The notes: a model not told the origin generated them from the sequence alone. 64,000 nucleotides of DNA from Planctomycetota bacterium (GCA_028281445.1 JANQJW010000055.1:1-64000); one strand, 5' to 3'. Positions 26,198 through 34,222 are shown, counted from the stretch's first letter. Translations and numbers: made by a program.

Positions 26198-27133
26198 CTA
26201 GGTGGGATCATGGAGGGACGGGCCTTGTGCCCGTCCGGCTGTGGCCCCTCGGGGCCACAGCACGAACGCCAGGCCTACGAGCACCGCCCAGAGTACAGGG
26301 CCGTCGTAGAGCCACTTGGTGCCGGCCCAGTTGCGCTGGGGATCCCGCTCCGTCAGTGCGCCATAGGTGAACAAGACCCAGACGGCGGCCGCGTGGATGC
26401 CGATGCCCGTCCACAGCGTGCCCGTCCGCTGGTAGGCCGCGGTCAGGAGCAGGCCGAAGAGGAAGAGGCCCACGAGGGCGGGTCCGAACGCCTGGACGTC
26501 GACCATGAAGGCCAGCCAGCCGCCGAGCGCCTCGAGTGCACCCGTGAAGTCGTGCGACACGTCCACGGTCATGACGGTCGGCTTGAACGCGTGCACGAGC
26601 CCATAGACGAGAGCCGACACGGTTGCCGCCACGGGCATGGACACGTCCTGGCGGAAGCGCCGGATCAGCCAGCCGCGGAAGAAGAACTCCTCGAGCACGG
26701 CGATGAGCACGCCGGCGGGAACCATGCGCAGCACGCGCTCGCCGAAGGTCCCCCACCGCGGCGGATCCTCCCAGTGCATCCAGCCCATCGCGAACTGGAA
26801 CGCGATCACCGCCGCGGCGACCAACAGCGTGATGCCGGCAGCGAGCACGCCCGAGCCGACGCGGGCCGTGGGGCCGACGAGGCCGAAGGCGCGCAAGCCG
26901 CCGTCGCGCCACGGCTTGATGCGCACCAGGAACAGCACCACGAGCGGGATGAGGAGCAGCCGGCGGAAGACCTTGAGGAAGCCCTTGTCGTACTCGAACT
27001 CGTTTGCGGGTTTCTCGAGCAGTCCGCTGTCGAACAGCGCTTCATGCGCGGGCGCCGCGAGGGCGGCGGCACCCAGCACGACGAGGGCGACGGCCGGTAC
27101 CCAGAAGATCAGCGCCCGGCGGAACTCCTCCAT
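26198..27133 (-). CDS. CPBP-family intramembrane metalloprotease
   Basis: A 311-residue polytopic membrane protein of the CPBP (CAAX protease and bacteriocin-processing, Abi) family, with about eight TM helices. The three family motifs are visible: EEFFFRGW (paired Glu and Arg), GLVHAF (metal-binding His) and GIGIHAAAVW (second His). Known members cleave prenylated or other peptides within the membrane; the substrate here is unknown. The ATG at 27133 is chosen because the upstream extension to 27187 translates a palindromic repeat. The last dozen residues (GRAQGPSLHDPT) are also encoded by a family A repeat, so the present C-terminus looks like a product of repeat insertion. Small MATE and membrane-protein genes lie upstream on the other strand. 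Confidence 0.87.
   Translation of the reverse strand: MEEFRRALIFWVPAVALVVLGAAALAAPAHEALFDSGLLEKPANEFEYDKGFLKVFRRLLLIPLVVLFLVRIKPWRDGGLRAFGLVGPTARVGSGVLAAGITLLVAAAVIAFQFAMGWMHWEDPPRWGTFGERVLRMVPAGVLIAVLEEFFFRGWLIRRFRQDVSMPVAATVSALVYGLVHAFKPTVMTVDVSHDFTGALEALGGWLAFMVDVQAFGPALVGLFLFGLLLTAAYQRTGTLWTGIGIHAAAVWVLFTYGALTERDPQRNWAGTKWLYDGPVLWAVLVGLAFVLWPRGATAGRAQGPSLHDPT
26212..26236. repeat. Palindromic repeat (family A, unit 7) inside a coding end
   Basis: Reads GGGACGGGC-CTTGT-GCCCGTCC on the plus strand. It lies within the final codons of the CPBP protease gene and encodes its C-terminal tail. Confidence 0.85.
26238..26261. repeat. Perfect 11-bp inverted repeat beside unit 7
   Basis: GCTGTGGCCCC, a two-base centre TC, then GGGGCCACAGC, a perfect 11-bp stem. 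It immediately follows the family A unit and is still inside the CPBP coding sequence, near its 3' end. Confidence 0.75.
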
Positions 27134-27159
27134 GCAGGGGAGGCTACGGGTGGAACCGC

Positions 27160-27188
27160 GTAGGGGCGACCCTTGTGGTCGCCCCATA
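27160..27188. repeat. Palindromic repeat (family A, unit 8)
   Basis: GTAGGGGCGACC-CTTGT-GGTCGCCCC. It is the first of four units in the 201-base gap between the CPBP gene start and the small hypothetical gene, and it lies upstream of the CPBP start codon, in its 5' region. Confidence 0.85.
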
Positions 27189-27215
27189 GGCGATTCAACG
27201 ACTTCGAGACGCCCT

Positions 27216-27240
27216 GTCGGGGCGGGCCTTGTGCCCGCCC
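27216..27240. repeat. Palindromic repeat (family A, unit 9)
   Basis: GGGGCGGGC-CTTGT-GCCCGCCC, with the outer GTAGGG degraded to GTCGGG. Confidence 0.85.
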
Positions 27241-27254
27241 ACTGCTACCAACGA

Positions 27255-27278
27255 CGGGGCAGCCACAAGGGCTGCCCG
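27255..27278. repeat. Palindromic repeat (family A, unit 10)
   Basis: Inverted orientation: GGGGCAGCC-ACAAG-GGCTGCCC. The stem sequence differs completely from its neighbours but still pairs. Confidence 0.85.
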
Positions 27279-27310
27279 AACAGGGTCCGACGTGATTCGC
27301 AGAACGGGTC

Positions 27311-27338
27311 GTGGGGCGACCACAAGGGTCGCCCCTAC
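27311..27338. repeat. Palindromic repeat (family A, unit 11)
   Basis: Inverted orientation: GGGGCGACC-ACAAG-GGTCGCCCC then TAC. The CTA at 27335-27337 is the stop codon of the adjacent small gene on the minus strand. Confidence 0.85.
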
Positions 27339-27664
27339 AGATCTACGTCGTCCGGCTCGACGCCGGGGCCGAAGGCGACGGGGCCGTCGCCGAGGGCCTC
27401 CTCGCGCGGGACGCGCTGGGTGGAGGGCTCGTCATAGATCTCGATGGGCAGGACGCCCTTCTCGCGGAGCGAGTCGAGGAAGGCGATCTCCTCGGACGTG
27501 TCGATGCCGTCGACCTCGAGCCGCTCGGAGACCCGAGCCGCCATGGCCTGCATGTACGAGGCGGCGTCCTCGCCCGGCGCCCCCTCGGCCTTCATCATGA
27601 AGGCCACGACCTCCTCGGGCGTGCCGATGTAGACGTCTTCTCCAATGCGCACCTTGTAGATCAC
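27335..27664 (-). CDS. Small acidic hypothetical protein
   Basis: A 109-residue acidic protein I do not recognise. It starts MIYKVRIGEDVYIGTPEEVV, a pattern that looks like a short beta-strand pair followed by an alpha-helical body (AASYMQAMAARVSERL, SEEIAFLDSLREKGVLPIEI). There is no signal peptide, TM segment or cysteine. The C-terminal end (GDGPVAFGPGVEPDDVDL) is low in complexity, and its stop codon comes from repeat unit 11. It diverges from the membrane-protein gene after 17 bases, so both would need overlapping promoters. Confidence 0.65.
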   Translation of the reverse strand: MIYKVRIGEDVYIGTPEEVVAFMMKAEGAPGEDAASYMQAMAARVSERLEVDGIDTSEEIAFLDSLREKGVLPIEIYDEPSTQRVPREEALGDGPVAFGPGVEPDDVDL

Positions 27665-27681
27665 GGGCGTAGGATACCGCC

Positions 27682-28509
27682 GTGACGGCCCCCGACACCC
27701 CTTCGCGCCTCGAGACGATCCCGGCCTACGTGTTGTCGGCCATCACGACGCTGCTGTGGGTGGCCTGCGTCCTGCCCAGCGGCACGCTCGCGCAGCCTGA
27801 CCTCAACGAGGACTGGGCCACGCCGCTGCACCGCGAGCCGATCCTCCTCGTCCCGGCCCTGCTGCTGCTCATCGCGGTTCCAACCGCGTGCACGATCTCG
27901 CGCTACCGGCGCGGCATGCGCGGCGTGCTCGCCAGCACGGACGCGTTCGTGATGTGCTACACGGGCATCGCGCTGCTGGCGGAGGGTCTTGCCAACGATC
28001 TGCAGACGCTCATCGGGATCGTCCTGCTCTTCGCCGTCGGCGCGCTCTCCATCCTGGAGGCGATCCGCTGCACGCGCCAGACGCCCCCGGACGACATGGG
28101 TCATTCCATGGCCGGGCTGCGGTTGGCGCTTTGCATCATGGTGCTGGTCGTACCGATGAGCCTGCTCATCGAGCCGAACGTGGAACGCGCCAGCCTCCTC
28201 GCCCCGTTCGTCTTCGTGGCTATCAGCGCCGCGGGGGCCCGCCTTGCGCGCGACATGCGCGGCTTGCGCCGGACCGCTGCATTGCTGCAGCTCTTGCTCG
28301 CCATGCATCTCGTGGTAACGATCCGCTACACGATCTACCGGGCGGAACCCACGCTCGCCGACGTCAACATGGCCGGCCGCGTGACCATGGGGCTGTGCCT
28401 GGTCGTGGCGGGATTCGCCCTGCTCCAGCTCCTGCTCCTGATGCGGCCGCGCAAGACGACGGCCGGCGCACTGGACGGGACGGAGGCCGCACAGCCCGCC
28501 ACCGGCTGA
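27682..28509 (+). CDS. Polytopic membrane protein of unknown function (first)
   Basis: A 275-residue membrane protein with about seven TM helices, for example AYVLSAITTLLWVACVLPSG at 15-34, ILLVPALLLLIAVPT at 54-68, LQTLIGIVLLFAVGALSIL and LALCIMVLVVPMSLLI. Short charged loops and a cytoplasmic-looking tail end the protein. No catalytic motif is seen. The start is the GTG at 27682. It shares helix layout with the following gene and may be a distant paralogue. The two are in one direction 44 bases apart, followed by the MATE gene, so they probably form one transcript with it. Confidence 0.72.
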   Translation: MTAPDTPSRLETIPAYVLSAITTLLWVACVLPSGTLAQPDLNEDWATPLHREPILLVPALLLLIAVPTACTISRYRRGMRGVLASTDAFVMCYTGIALLAEGLANDLQTLIGIVLLFAVGALSILEAIRCTRQTPPDDMGHSMAGLRLALCIMVLVVPMSLLIEPNVERASLLAPFVFVAISAAGARLARDMRGLRRTAALLQLLLAMHLVVTIRYTIYRAEPTLADVNMAGRVTMGLCLVVAGFALLQLLLLMRPRKTTAGALDGTEAAQPATG

Positions 28510-28553
28510 AATCCGTGCGCAAAGCCACCCCGCTCCCGCAGGATGGCGGGCCG

Positions 28554-29372
28554 ATGGAGGCAGAGAGCACCCCGTTCGACGAAACCGTGCCGCCCGCGCC
28601 GGTTGCTGTGGAGCCCGTGGCACCGCCGAGTGTGTTGCGTGAGCGCATCCGCCTCGGTGCCCTGGTAGTGCTCGTTTGCCTGTGGGTGATCCCGACGTGG
28701 GTGACGGCGCAGAGCGGCGATGACTTCGTCGACGAGGTCGGCGCCGTGCGCAGCGGTGCGGCGGCCGCGCTCGCGCTGCTCGCGCTCTGGGGCCTGGCCG
28801 CGACGTCGCTGTCGGCGCAGACCGTACGCGGCTTGCGCATCGGGGCGGCGCTCACGGACGCCGTTCTCGCACTGACGGTGGCGGGCCTTCTCGTCGCGGA
28901 ACACCCCTGGATTCCCGGCGGCGAGATTCGCGAGGCGTGGGTCCCGATCTTCGGCCCGCTGGCGCTGCTCGCCGTGCTCGACGCCGTGGTGATCGCCATG
29001 CGCGACGAACCAGGCTACGAGATCTCCGTGATTCGCTCCTGCGCCGCGTTGTTCGCGTCCGGAGCGCTCGCCATCGACCTGCGCTTCCTGCCTGCCGCGA
29101 TCGCACTGTGGCTCGGCATCGCGCCGCTCATCTTCCTCAAGATTCGGACGCCGCAGCGCGCACGCCGCTCGCTCGAGGCGTTCATCCTGATCGCCGCAGC
29201 GGTCGCCGGGTTCGCGCCCTGGATCCAGAAGCACCTCGTCGGTGCGAACCCGCCGGTCGGCACGGAGCTGACCTTGCCGGTCTACCTGTGGTGTGTGACG
29301 GCCGCCCTCGTCGTGACGACGGCGCTCGACGGGATGACGCGCCCGTTGGACGAACCGGCACCCCGGCAGTGA
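28554..29372 (+). CDS. Polytopic membrane protein of unknown function (second)
   Basis: A 272-residue protein. The acidic Pro-rich N-terminus (MEAESTPFDETVPPAP) precedes about eight TM helices, for example LGALVVLVCLWVIPTWVTA, AAALALLALWGLAATSL, IFGPLALLAVLDAVVIAM and LPVYLWCVTAALVVTTAL. No enzymatic motif is recognised. The ATG at 28554 fits, with GGATGGCGGG just upstream. Its stop overlaps the GTG of the MATE transporter (GTGA), indicating translational coupling. Its role is therefore likely linked to that transporter, which is an inference. Confidence 0.72.
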   Translation: MEAESTPFDETVPPAPVAVEPVAPPSVLRERIRLGALVVLVCLWVIPTWVTAQSGDDFVDEVGAVRSGAAAALALLALWGLAATSLSAQTVRGLRIGAALTDAVLALTVAGLLVAEHPWIPGGEIREAWVPIFGPLALLAVLDAVVIAMRDEPGYEISVIRSCAALFASGALAIDLRFLPAAIALWLGIAPLIFLKIRTPQRARRSLEAFILIAAAVAGFAPWIQKHLVGANPPVGTELTLPVYLWCVTAALVVTTALDGMTRPLDEPAPRQ

Positions 29373-30751
29373 TCGCGCGCCGGTCGCTCGACCGCCGCAT
29401 TCTCGCGCTCGCCCTTCCGGCGGTCGGCAGCTACATGGTGCTCGTCATCCACCGGGCGGTGGACATGGCGTGGATCCGAGCGCTCGGCACGGACGCGCTC
29501 GCCTCGTTCACCGTATCGACGGTCTCGACGTGGATGCTGCACGCCGTCGGCGCGCTCGTCGTCATGGGCCTGACGGCGCTCGTCGCGCGCTACGTCGGCG
29601 GGATTCGTGCATCCGGCGCGCGCTACGTCGGCGCGCAGGGGCTGCGATGGGCGGCAACCCTGGGGCTCGCATGCGGTGTCGCGGGGTGGTTCTGCGCACC
29701 TCTCTTCTTCACGGGCGCGGCGGCCGAGCCGCACGTCACCGACGTCGGCATCGCGTACACGCGCCTCTACTGGGCCGGCGCGGTGTTCGTGCTGCTGCAG
29801 CTCGGCTGCGACGCGGTCTTCCGCGGCCACGGCAACACCGCGACACCGTTCAAGATCGCGATGGTCAGCCTGCTGGCCAACGTCGGCCTCGACCCGCTGC
29901 TCATCTGGGGCTGGGGCCCGATCCCCGCGATGGGCGTGCCGGGTGCAGCCCTTGCGACGGTGCTCGCGTCCCTCATCGGCGGCGGCCTGGGCACGGTCGC
30001 GCTGCTCCGGCACGGGCACCTGCAACGCGCACGGCCGCCGGACGAGGAGCTGCGACTCGACGATGCCACGCGCCTCGGGATGCCGAAGCTCCTCGGCCTC
30101 GACGGTTCGATCTTCCGCCGCATGGCCCGCATCGGCACGCCGCAGATGACGATGAGCGCGCTGTTCAACCTCATCCTCATCGCGATGCTGGCCATCGCGC
30201 AGCGCGCGGGCGGCCCGCCCGCGCAGGCGGGCCTGGGCATCGGCTGGACCGGCGAAGGCATCGCCTACGTCGTGTGCCTGGGGTGGGCGGCCGCATCGGC
30301 CTCGCTGGTCGGACGCTTCCTCGGCGCGAGGCAGCCCCAACGCGCGGAGCGCGCGGCGTGGCGGGCCGCCCTGCAGTGCGCAAGCCTGAACCTGGTGATG
30401 GGCGTCGTGCTCTTCGTCTTCGCCGACGAGATCGCGTGGGCGTTCGCGAAGGGCCCGGACGCGCAGGCGTACGCGGCGTCCTACTTCCGCATCGTCGCCC
30501 TGTGTCTCGTGCCGCAGGCCTACGAAGTCGTGATCGGCGGCGCGTTCGGCGGCGCCGGCATGACCGTCCCGCCCATGATCGTCGGCGTCACGCTTGCGGC
30601 CGCGCGCATCCCGCTGGCATGGTTCGCTGCGTTCGAGCTCGGCATGGGCGTCGACGGCATCTGGTGGACCATCTGCATCACGGCAGCGCTGCGCGGCGTG
30701 CTGCTCGGCCTCTGGTTCGCGCACGGAACCTGGAAGACCCGCACCGTGTAG
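29369..30751 (+). CDS. MATE-family multidrug/flippase transporter
   Basis: A 460-residue protein of the MATE (multi-antimicrobial extrusion) branch of the MOP superfamily, with about 12 TM helices. The N-half begins RRILALALPAVGSYMVLVIH and continues AVDMAWIRALGTDALASFTV, the usual MATE pattern. The second half repeats it (MARIGTPQMTMSALFNLILI and on). Members exchange Na+ or H+ for cationic compounds, while relatives in the superfamily flip lipid-linked sugars. The GTG at 29369 overlaps the previous stop as GTGA and gives a normal MATE length. It lies just before the polysaccharide locus, so a flippase role is possible but unproven. Confidence 0.9.
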   Translation: MIARRSLDRRILALALPAVGSYMVLVIHRAVDMAWIRALGTDALASFTVSTVSTWMLHAVGALVVMGLTALVARYVGGIRASGARYVGAQGLRWAATLGLACGVAGWFCAPLFFTGAAAEPHVTDVGIAYTRLYWAGAVFVLLQLGCDAVFRGHGNTATPFKIAMVSLLANVGLDPLLIWGWGPIPAMGVPGAALATVLASLIGGGLGTVALLRHGHLQRARPPDEELRLDDATRLGMPKLLGLDGSIFRRMARIGTPQMTMSALFNLILIAMLAIAQRAGGPPAQAGLGIGWTGEGIAYVVCLGWAAASASLVGRFLGARQPQRAERAAWRAALQCASLNLVMGVVLFVFADEIAWAFAKGPDAQAYAASYFRIVALCLVPQAYEVVIGGAFGGAGMTVPPMIVGVTLAAARIPLAWFAAFELGMGVDGIWWTICITAALRGVLLGLWFAHGTWKTRTV

Positions 30752-30917
30752 CAGGACGCCCGATTCGGCGGGCCGAAAACACGAAACGGAGGCAGGGTCC
30801 GTCTACACCTCGGTCTATCCTCGCGGCCTGCCGGCGGCGCGGGGTGACAGCGACGCCGCTCCGGGGGACGTGGAATGGGCGCCGCTAGCCGCGGCGGATG
30901 ATGAGGGGATCAGGAGC

Positions 30918-32414
30918 ATGCAGTACCCGGGGCCGAGCACGCCGGACGACCGTCCGCGCACGACGCCGCGACGACTCGGCCTCGCCGTCCTCGCAGCCGC
31001 CGTCGGCGCCGCGGGCTTCGGCACGTGGCGCGGGACGGAGGCGGCTCTGGTCTTCCTCGGCTGCGCCGCTGCCACGGCCCTGCTGATCCGACCCGTTGCT
31101 CGCTGGGCGGTACGTCGAGGCGTGCTCGCGCTCCCTGGCGGCCGGGACATCCACGGCACGCCGACGCCGAGTGGCGGGCTGGCTCTGTTCGCCCCGCTGG
31201 TCGCGATGCTGCTCTTCATCGCCTTCGCGGGTGACCCGCGCGCATGGGGGTTGCTCGCGGGTGGCAGTCTCGTCTTCGCACTGGGCCTCTTCGACGACGT
31301 CCGAGGCGCGTCGCCGCGGATGAAGATCGGCGTTCAGGTTCTCGCCGGCCTGCTGCTCGTGACCGCGGGGTTCCGACTGCCGGCTCTTGGCATCCCGGGC
31401 ATCGGCATGCTCGAGCTAGGTGCCTTCGAAATCCCGGTACTGCTCTTCTGGATCGTGCTCGCGACGAATGCGTTCAACCTGAGCGACGGGCTCGACGGAC
31501 TGGCGACATCGCTCGCCATCATGGGGCTCGCCGTGCTCACGGCTGCCGGTGTACCGGGACTGCTGTCGATCGCACTCGCGGGAAGCTGCCTCGGCTTCCT
31601 GCACTACAATCTGCCCGCGGCCCGCGTCTTCCTGGGCGACTCGGGAAGCCTGCTGCTCGGCTTCCTCATCGCTGCCCTCACGCTCGAGCTGCCGGTCGAA
31701 GCGAATCTCCCATTGGCCATCGCCGTCTTTGCATACTCGCTCGGCGACGTCGCGATCGTCACCTTCCGGCGCTGGATCCGGGCCAAGCCGCTGTTCGCGC
31801 CGGACCAGAGTCACGTGCATCACAAGTTCTTGAAGTACCTCGGCAGTCCCCTGCGAGCGCTCATCGCGGTCCTGGGCGTTGCGGGCGTGCAGTGCGCGGT
31901 GGCGGTGCTCTGGCCCGGGCCCGTCTCCCTGACGTTCTCGGGAGTGATCTGGATCGTCGTGGCGGGGCTGCTGATCCGGATGGGCAACTACAAGACGCGT
32001 AGCATCCTGGAAGGCCGCCCACGCATGCGAGAGCTGCATCTGCTGCGGCGATACGTGCTGGGCACGCTCGCCTTGGCCGACTCGCGCGAGCGCGTCGAAC
32101 GGGTCCTGAGCCACCTCGCTGACGCGTCGCAGACCTGCGCCCTCTCCGTGTCCGGGCTCACTATCCGGCGCGTGCGAGACTGCTGGCTCCTTCATGGCCG
32201 GGAGCGCTGCGTGATCCGTCGGGTGGGAAACGCCGAGCAGGCCTGCTGGTGGCGGGCCGCGCCGAACATGGAGCACCCGGTTCTGGAGCAGGAACGCGCC
32301 ACGATCCTGAAAGACGCGTTGCTGCTCGCCGCCGAGAAGCTCAGGCGCATTGCTCCGACTCCGGCCGAGGCTGCCGATCCGGACACCGAAATCGTGACGA
32401 CTGCGGACCTCTAG
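30918..32414 (+). CDS. WecA/MraY-type sugar-phosphate transferase
   Basis: A 498-residue glycosyl-1-phosphate transferase of the GT-4/MraY-WecA family, which would load a first sugar phosphate on undecaprenyl phosphate to begin a polysaccharide repeat. Visible motifs are DIHGTPTPSGGLALF, LFDDVRGASPRMKI, NAFNLSDGLDGLA (catalytic Asp cluster), VFLGDSGSLLLGF and HVHHKFLKYLG. About 11 TM helices span residues 15-355. A soluble C-terminal region of about 130 residues (MRELHLLRRYVLG onward) is longer than in WecA and unassigned. The ATG at 30918 is used. GGAG sits only one base upstream of it, and a GTG at 30869 is an alternative start. Confidence 0.88.
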   Translation: MQYPGPSTPDDRPRTTPRRLGLAVLAAAVGAAGFGTWRGTEAALVFLGCAAATALLIRPVARWAVRRGVLALPGGRDIHGTPTPSGGLALFAPLVAMLLFIAFAGDPRAWGLLAGGSLVFALGLFDDVRGASPRMKIGVQVLAGLLLVTAGFRLPALGIPGIGMLELGAFEIPVLLFWIVLATNAFNLSDGLDGLATSLAIMGLAVLTAAGVPGLLSIALAGSCLGFLHYNLPAARVFLGDSGSLLLGFLIAALTLELPVEANLPLAIAVFAYSLGDVAIVTFRRWIRAKPLFAPDQSHVHHKFLKYLGSPLRALIAVLGVAGVQCAVAVLWPGPVSLTFSGVIWIVVAGLLIRMGNYKTRSILEGRPRMRELHLLRRYVLGTLALADSRERVERVLSHLADASQTCALSVSGLTIRRVRDCWLLHGRERCVIRRVGNAEQACWWRAAPNMEHPVLEQERATILKDALLLAAEKLRRIAPTPAEAADPDTEIVTTADL

Positions 32415-32426
32415 CGCGCTAGAGGT
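32407..32426. other. Perfect 20-bp palindrome holding two stop codons
   Basis: The sequence centred on CGCG (ACCTCTAG-CG / CG-CTAGAGGT) reads the same on both strands. It contains the TAG of the WecA-like gene and, on the other strand, the TAG of the outer-membrane lipoprotein gene, four bases apart. It may be a compact bidirectional hairpin, but it lacks a U-tract. Confidence 0.5.
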
Positions 32427-33255
32427 TCACAAGGACGTGCCAGATGATGATAGGGGCGATCAGCGCCTCGCCGCCTTCCCCGGCGCCGGCGAAGAAGCGG
32501 AACTCGGGTCCGGTCGTGATGCGTCCCTTGAACAGATCCGTCTCGAGGCCGACGCCCACGTAACCGCCGAAGCTGTTCTGTAGCGTGTTGATCTCTCCAA
32601 AGTCGACGTCGTCGCGGTTCGGGTCGAGTCCGGACGTATGCGCCCATCCAATCCCGCCGCGCAAGGCCGGCCGCAAGTTGCAGCACGGACGGAGCACCAT
32701 CTTGAAGCCGGCATGCCACATCACGATGTTGGCGTTGTTCTGGTCGTTGATGCCGTTGAAGCCGTCGGTAAAGTCCTGGTAGTGCATGCTCATCTCGGCG
32801 TAGATGTCCGCACCGAGACGGTTGCCCAGGAAGAGGCCGCCCTCGATCATGAAGCCGAGGCCGGGGTAGACCGTCGGCCCCCCCCCGACGTAGCCGCTAC
32901 GCCAGCGCGAGCACTGGCTGCGGCACGGCGCGCACCGGTTGCGCGTGAGACGGTGCATCGGCGCGGGCTGTGCGGCGATCTCGGCCGGACCCGGCTCCGG
33001 ATACGCGTCGAACTCGAGCGGCTGGACCGGCGGCTCCGGTTCCGCCGGCGGGGCAGGATCGCCCGAAGGCGGCGGCGTGGGGGGGGCGTCCAGAGCCGGC
33101 GGCTCATCGGCAAATGCGTCGGGCACGGCGACCGGCGGCCAGCCCTGGTCCTCCGAAGCCGAGCCGTACACATGCGGCTCGGCGGGCAGGGGAACCTGGG
33201 TGGCACAGCCCGCGAGGCCGAATGTCGCTACCGCCGCAATCAACAAGCAGCGCAT
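32419..33255 (-). CDS. Outer-membrane barrel-type lipoprotein
   Basis: A 278-residue lipoprotein. The leader MRCLLIAAVATFGLAGC has a lipobox (LAGC), and GGGAGGG lies five bases upstream of the ATG. A Pro/Glu-rich linker (residues 20-95) leads to a Cys-rich segment (RNRCAPCRSQCSRW) and then a beta-rich domain with alternating strands and aromatic ends (YVGGGPTVYPGLGFMIEGG, FGGYVGVGLETDLF, ITTGPEFRFFAGAGEGG, IIIWHVLVNL), which suggests an outer-membrane barrel of about eight strands. PCCNLRPALRGGIGWAH matches PCCRWHPTARAGLGWIR in the partial protein at the right window edge, so the two are paralogues. It converges with the WecA-like gene. Confidence 0.78.
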   Translation of the reverse strand: MRCLLIAAVATFGLAGCATQVPLPAEPHVYGSASEDQGWPPVAVPDAFADEPPALDAPPTPPPSGDPAPPAEPEPPVQPLEFDAYPEPGPAEIAAQPAPMHRLTRNRCAPCRSQCSRWRSGYVGGGPTVYPGLGFMIEGGLFLGNRLGADIYAEMSMHYQDFTDGFNGINDQNNANIVMWHAGFKMVLRPCCNLRPALRGGIGWAHTSGLDPNRDDVDFGEINTLQNSFGGYVGVGLETDLFKGRITTGPEFRFFAGAGEGGEALIAPIIIWHVLVNL

Positions 33256-33462
33256 GTATCCCTCCCATGTCGCCCTTGTCGAGGCGACCGCCGGATTGTA
33301 CGCACCGGCCCTTGCCGCATGGAACCCGAGACGCCGTCAAAGATCGTCATGACACGCCGTCGCGCGCGGTGAGGGTCCCCGGGAGCGCCCGCTTGGTGAC
33401 AAGTCGGTGATGACCGCCTGCGGGTCCCCCTGGGCAAGGCCGCGAAGCTAGACTCGCACATC
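33256..33462. promoter_or_regulatory. Divergent intergenic region at the left of the polysaccharide GT genes
   Basis: A 207-base gap between the minus-strand outer-membrane lipoprotein and the plus-strand methyltransferase. It contains the strong GGGAGGG ribosome site of the lipoprotein at its left end. Near 33392-33415 a direct repeat GGTGACAAG/GGTGATGAC is visible. No confident -35/-10 pair can be read by eye. Confidence 0.35.
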
Positions 33463-34215
33463 ATGCCTCGCCGATTCGCCGCCGTTCTTCGAGAGATCTG
33501 GAGCACGTGCAAGAGACCGGCCCGCATCAGGCGACTATTCAACGCCCGCGATCGCAATCGTCTCCTGCGCCGCTTTCGGGGACACGCGCCATGGGAATCC
33601 GGCGGTGAACGCGGCGTGCGCACGCGGGTGTATCGCGACTACGAAGACTATACCGCGCACCAGGCCTCGAAGCTCGCCGAGCTGGGAGATCTCACGCCCT
33701 ACGACGAACGCTTCAAGTCCGCGCTGCGTGAACGCATCGACCGCGTGGAGACGTCGTGGCCGGATCGTCACGTGCTCTGTCTCGGCGCGCGCACGGGCGC
33801 GGAGGTGCGCGCCTTCCACGAGCTCGGTGCGCGCGCAACGGGGATCGACCTCGCACCTGCACGGGGTGCGTTCCAGGTCGTGCAGGGCGACTTCCATGCG
33901 CTGCCGTTCGGCGACGACAGTGCGGACACCGTGTACACGAATTCGCTCGACCATGCTCTCGAGCTCGACCGGGTCGTGGGCGAGATCGACCGTGTCCTGA
34001 CCCACAACGGGTTCGTCATCCTCGAGCTGAACCGGGGTACGAGCGAGGGAGTCGCCTTCGATCGTTGGGCTGCGACGTCGTGGGAGCACGTGGACGACGT
34101 CCTTCGGGTGTTCGAGACGCGCGGCTTCACAGCCGGCGTACGGCGTGACTTCTCCGTGCCGTGGCCCGGTACGCAGGTCGTACTGCATCGTGCCGGCTCT
34201 GAGAGTCCGGAGTAG
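33463..34215 (+). CDS. Class I SAM-dependent methyltransferase
   Basis: A 250-residue methyltransferase-like protein. The Rossmann fold is visible from about residue 103: HVLCLGARTGAEVRAF is motif I (a GxRxG variant of GxGxG), ATGIDLAP supplies the acidic ribose-binding residue, GDFHALPFGDDSADTVYTNS is motif II/III and HNGFVILELN is motif IV. The N-terminal 75 residues are basic and contain no known domain. The target is unknown. Its place just before a glycosyltransferase gene (seven-base gap) points to sugar or lipid-linked glycan methylation, which is an inference. Start ATG 33463 follows no strong Shine-Dalgarno. Confidence 0.85.
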   Translation: MPRRFAAVLREIWSTCKRPARIRRLFNARDRNRLLRRFRGHAPWESGGERGVRTRVYRDYEDYTAHQASKLAELGDLTPYDERFKSALRERIDRVETSWPDRHVLCLGARTGAEVRAFHELGARATGIDLAPARGAFQVVQGDFHALPFGDDSADTVYTNSLDHALELDRVVGEIDRVLTHNGFVILELNRGTSEGVAFDRWAATSWEHVDDVLRVFETRGFTAGVRRDFSVPWPGTQVVLHRAGSESPE

Positions 34216-34222
34216 GCGCTAG

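Noticed and set aside
27160..27338. Possible CRISPR array (four similar units in 180 bases)
   Set aside because: The units differ in stem sequence, alternate in orientation and have irregular spacing. No cas gene is nearby. They are palindromic repeats of the family A type.
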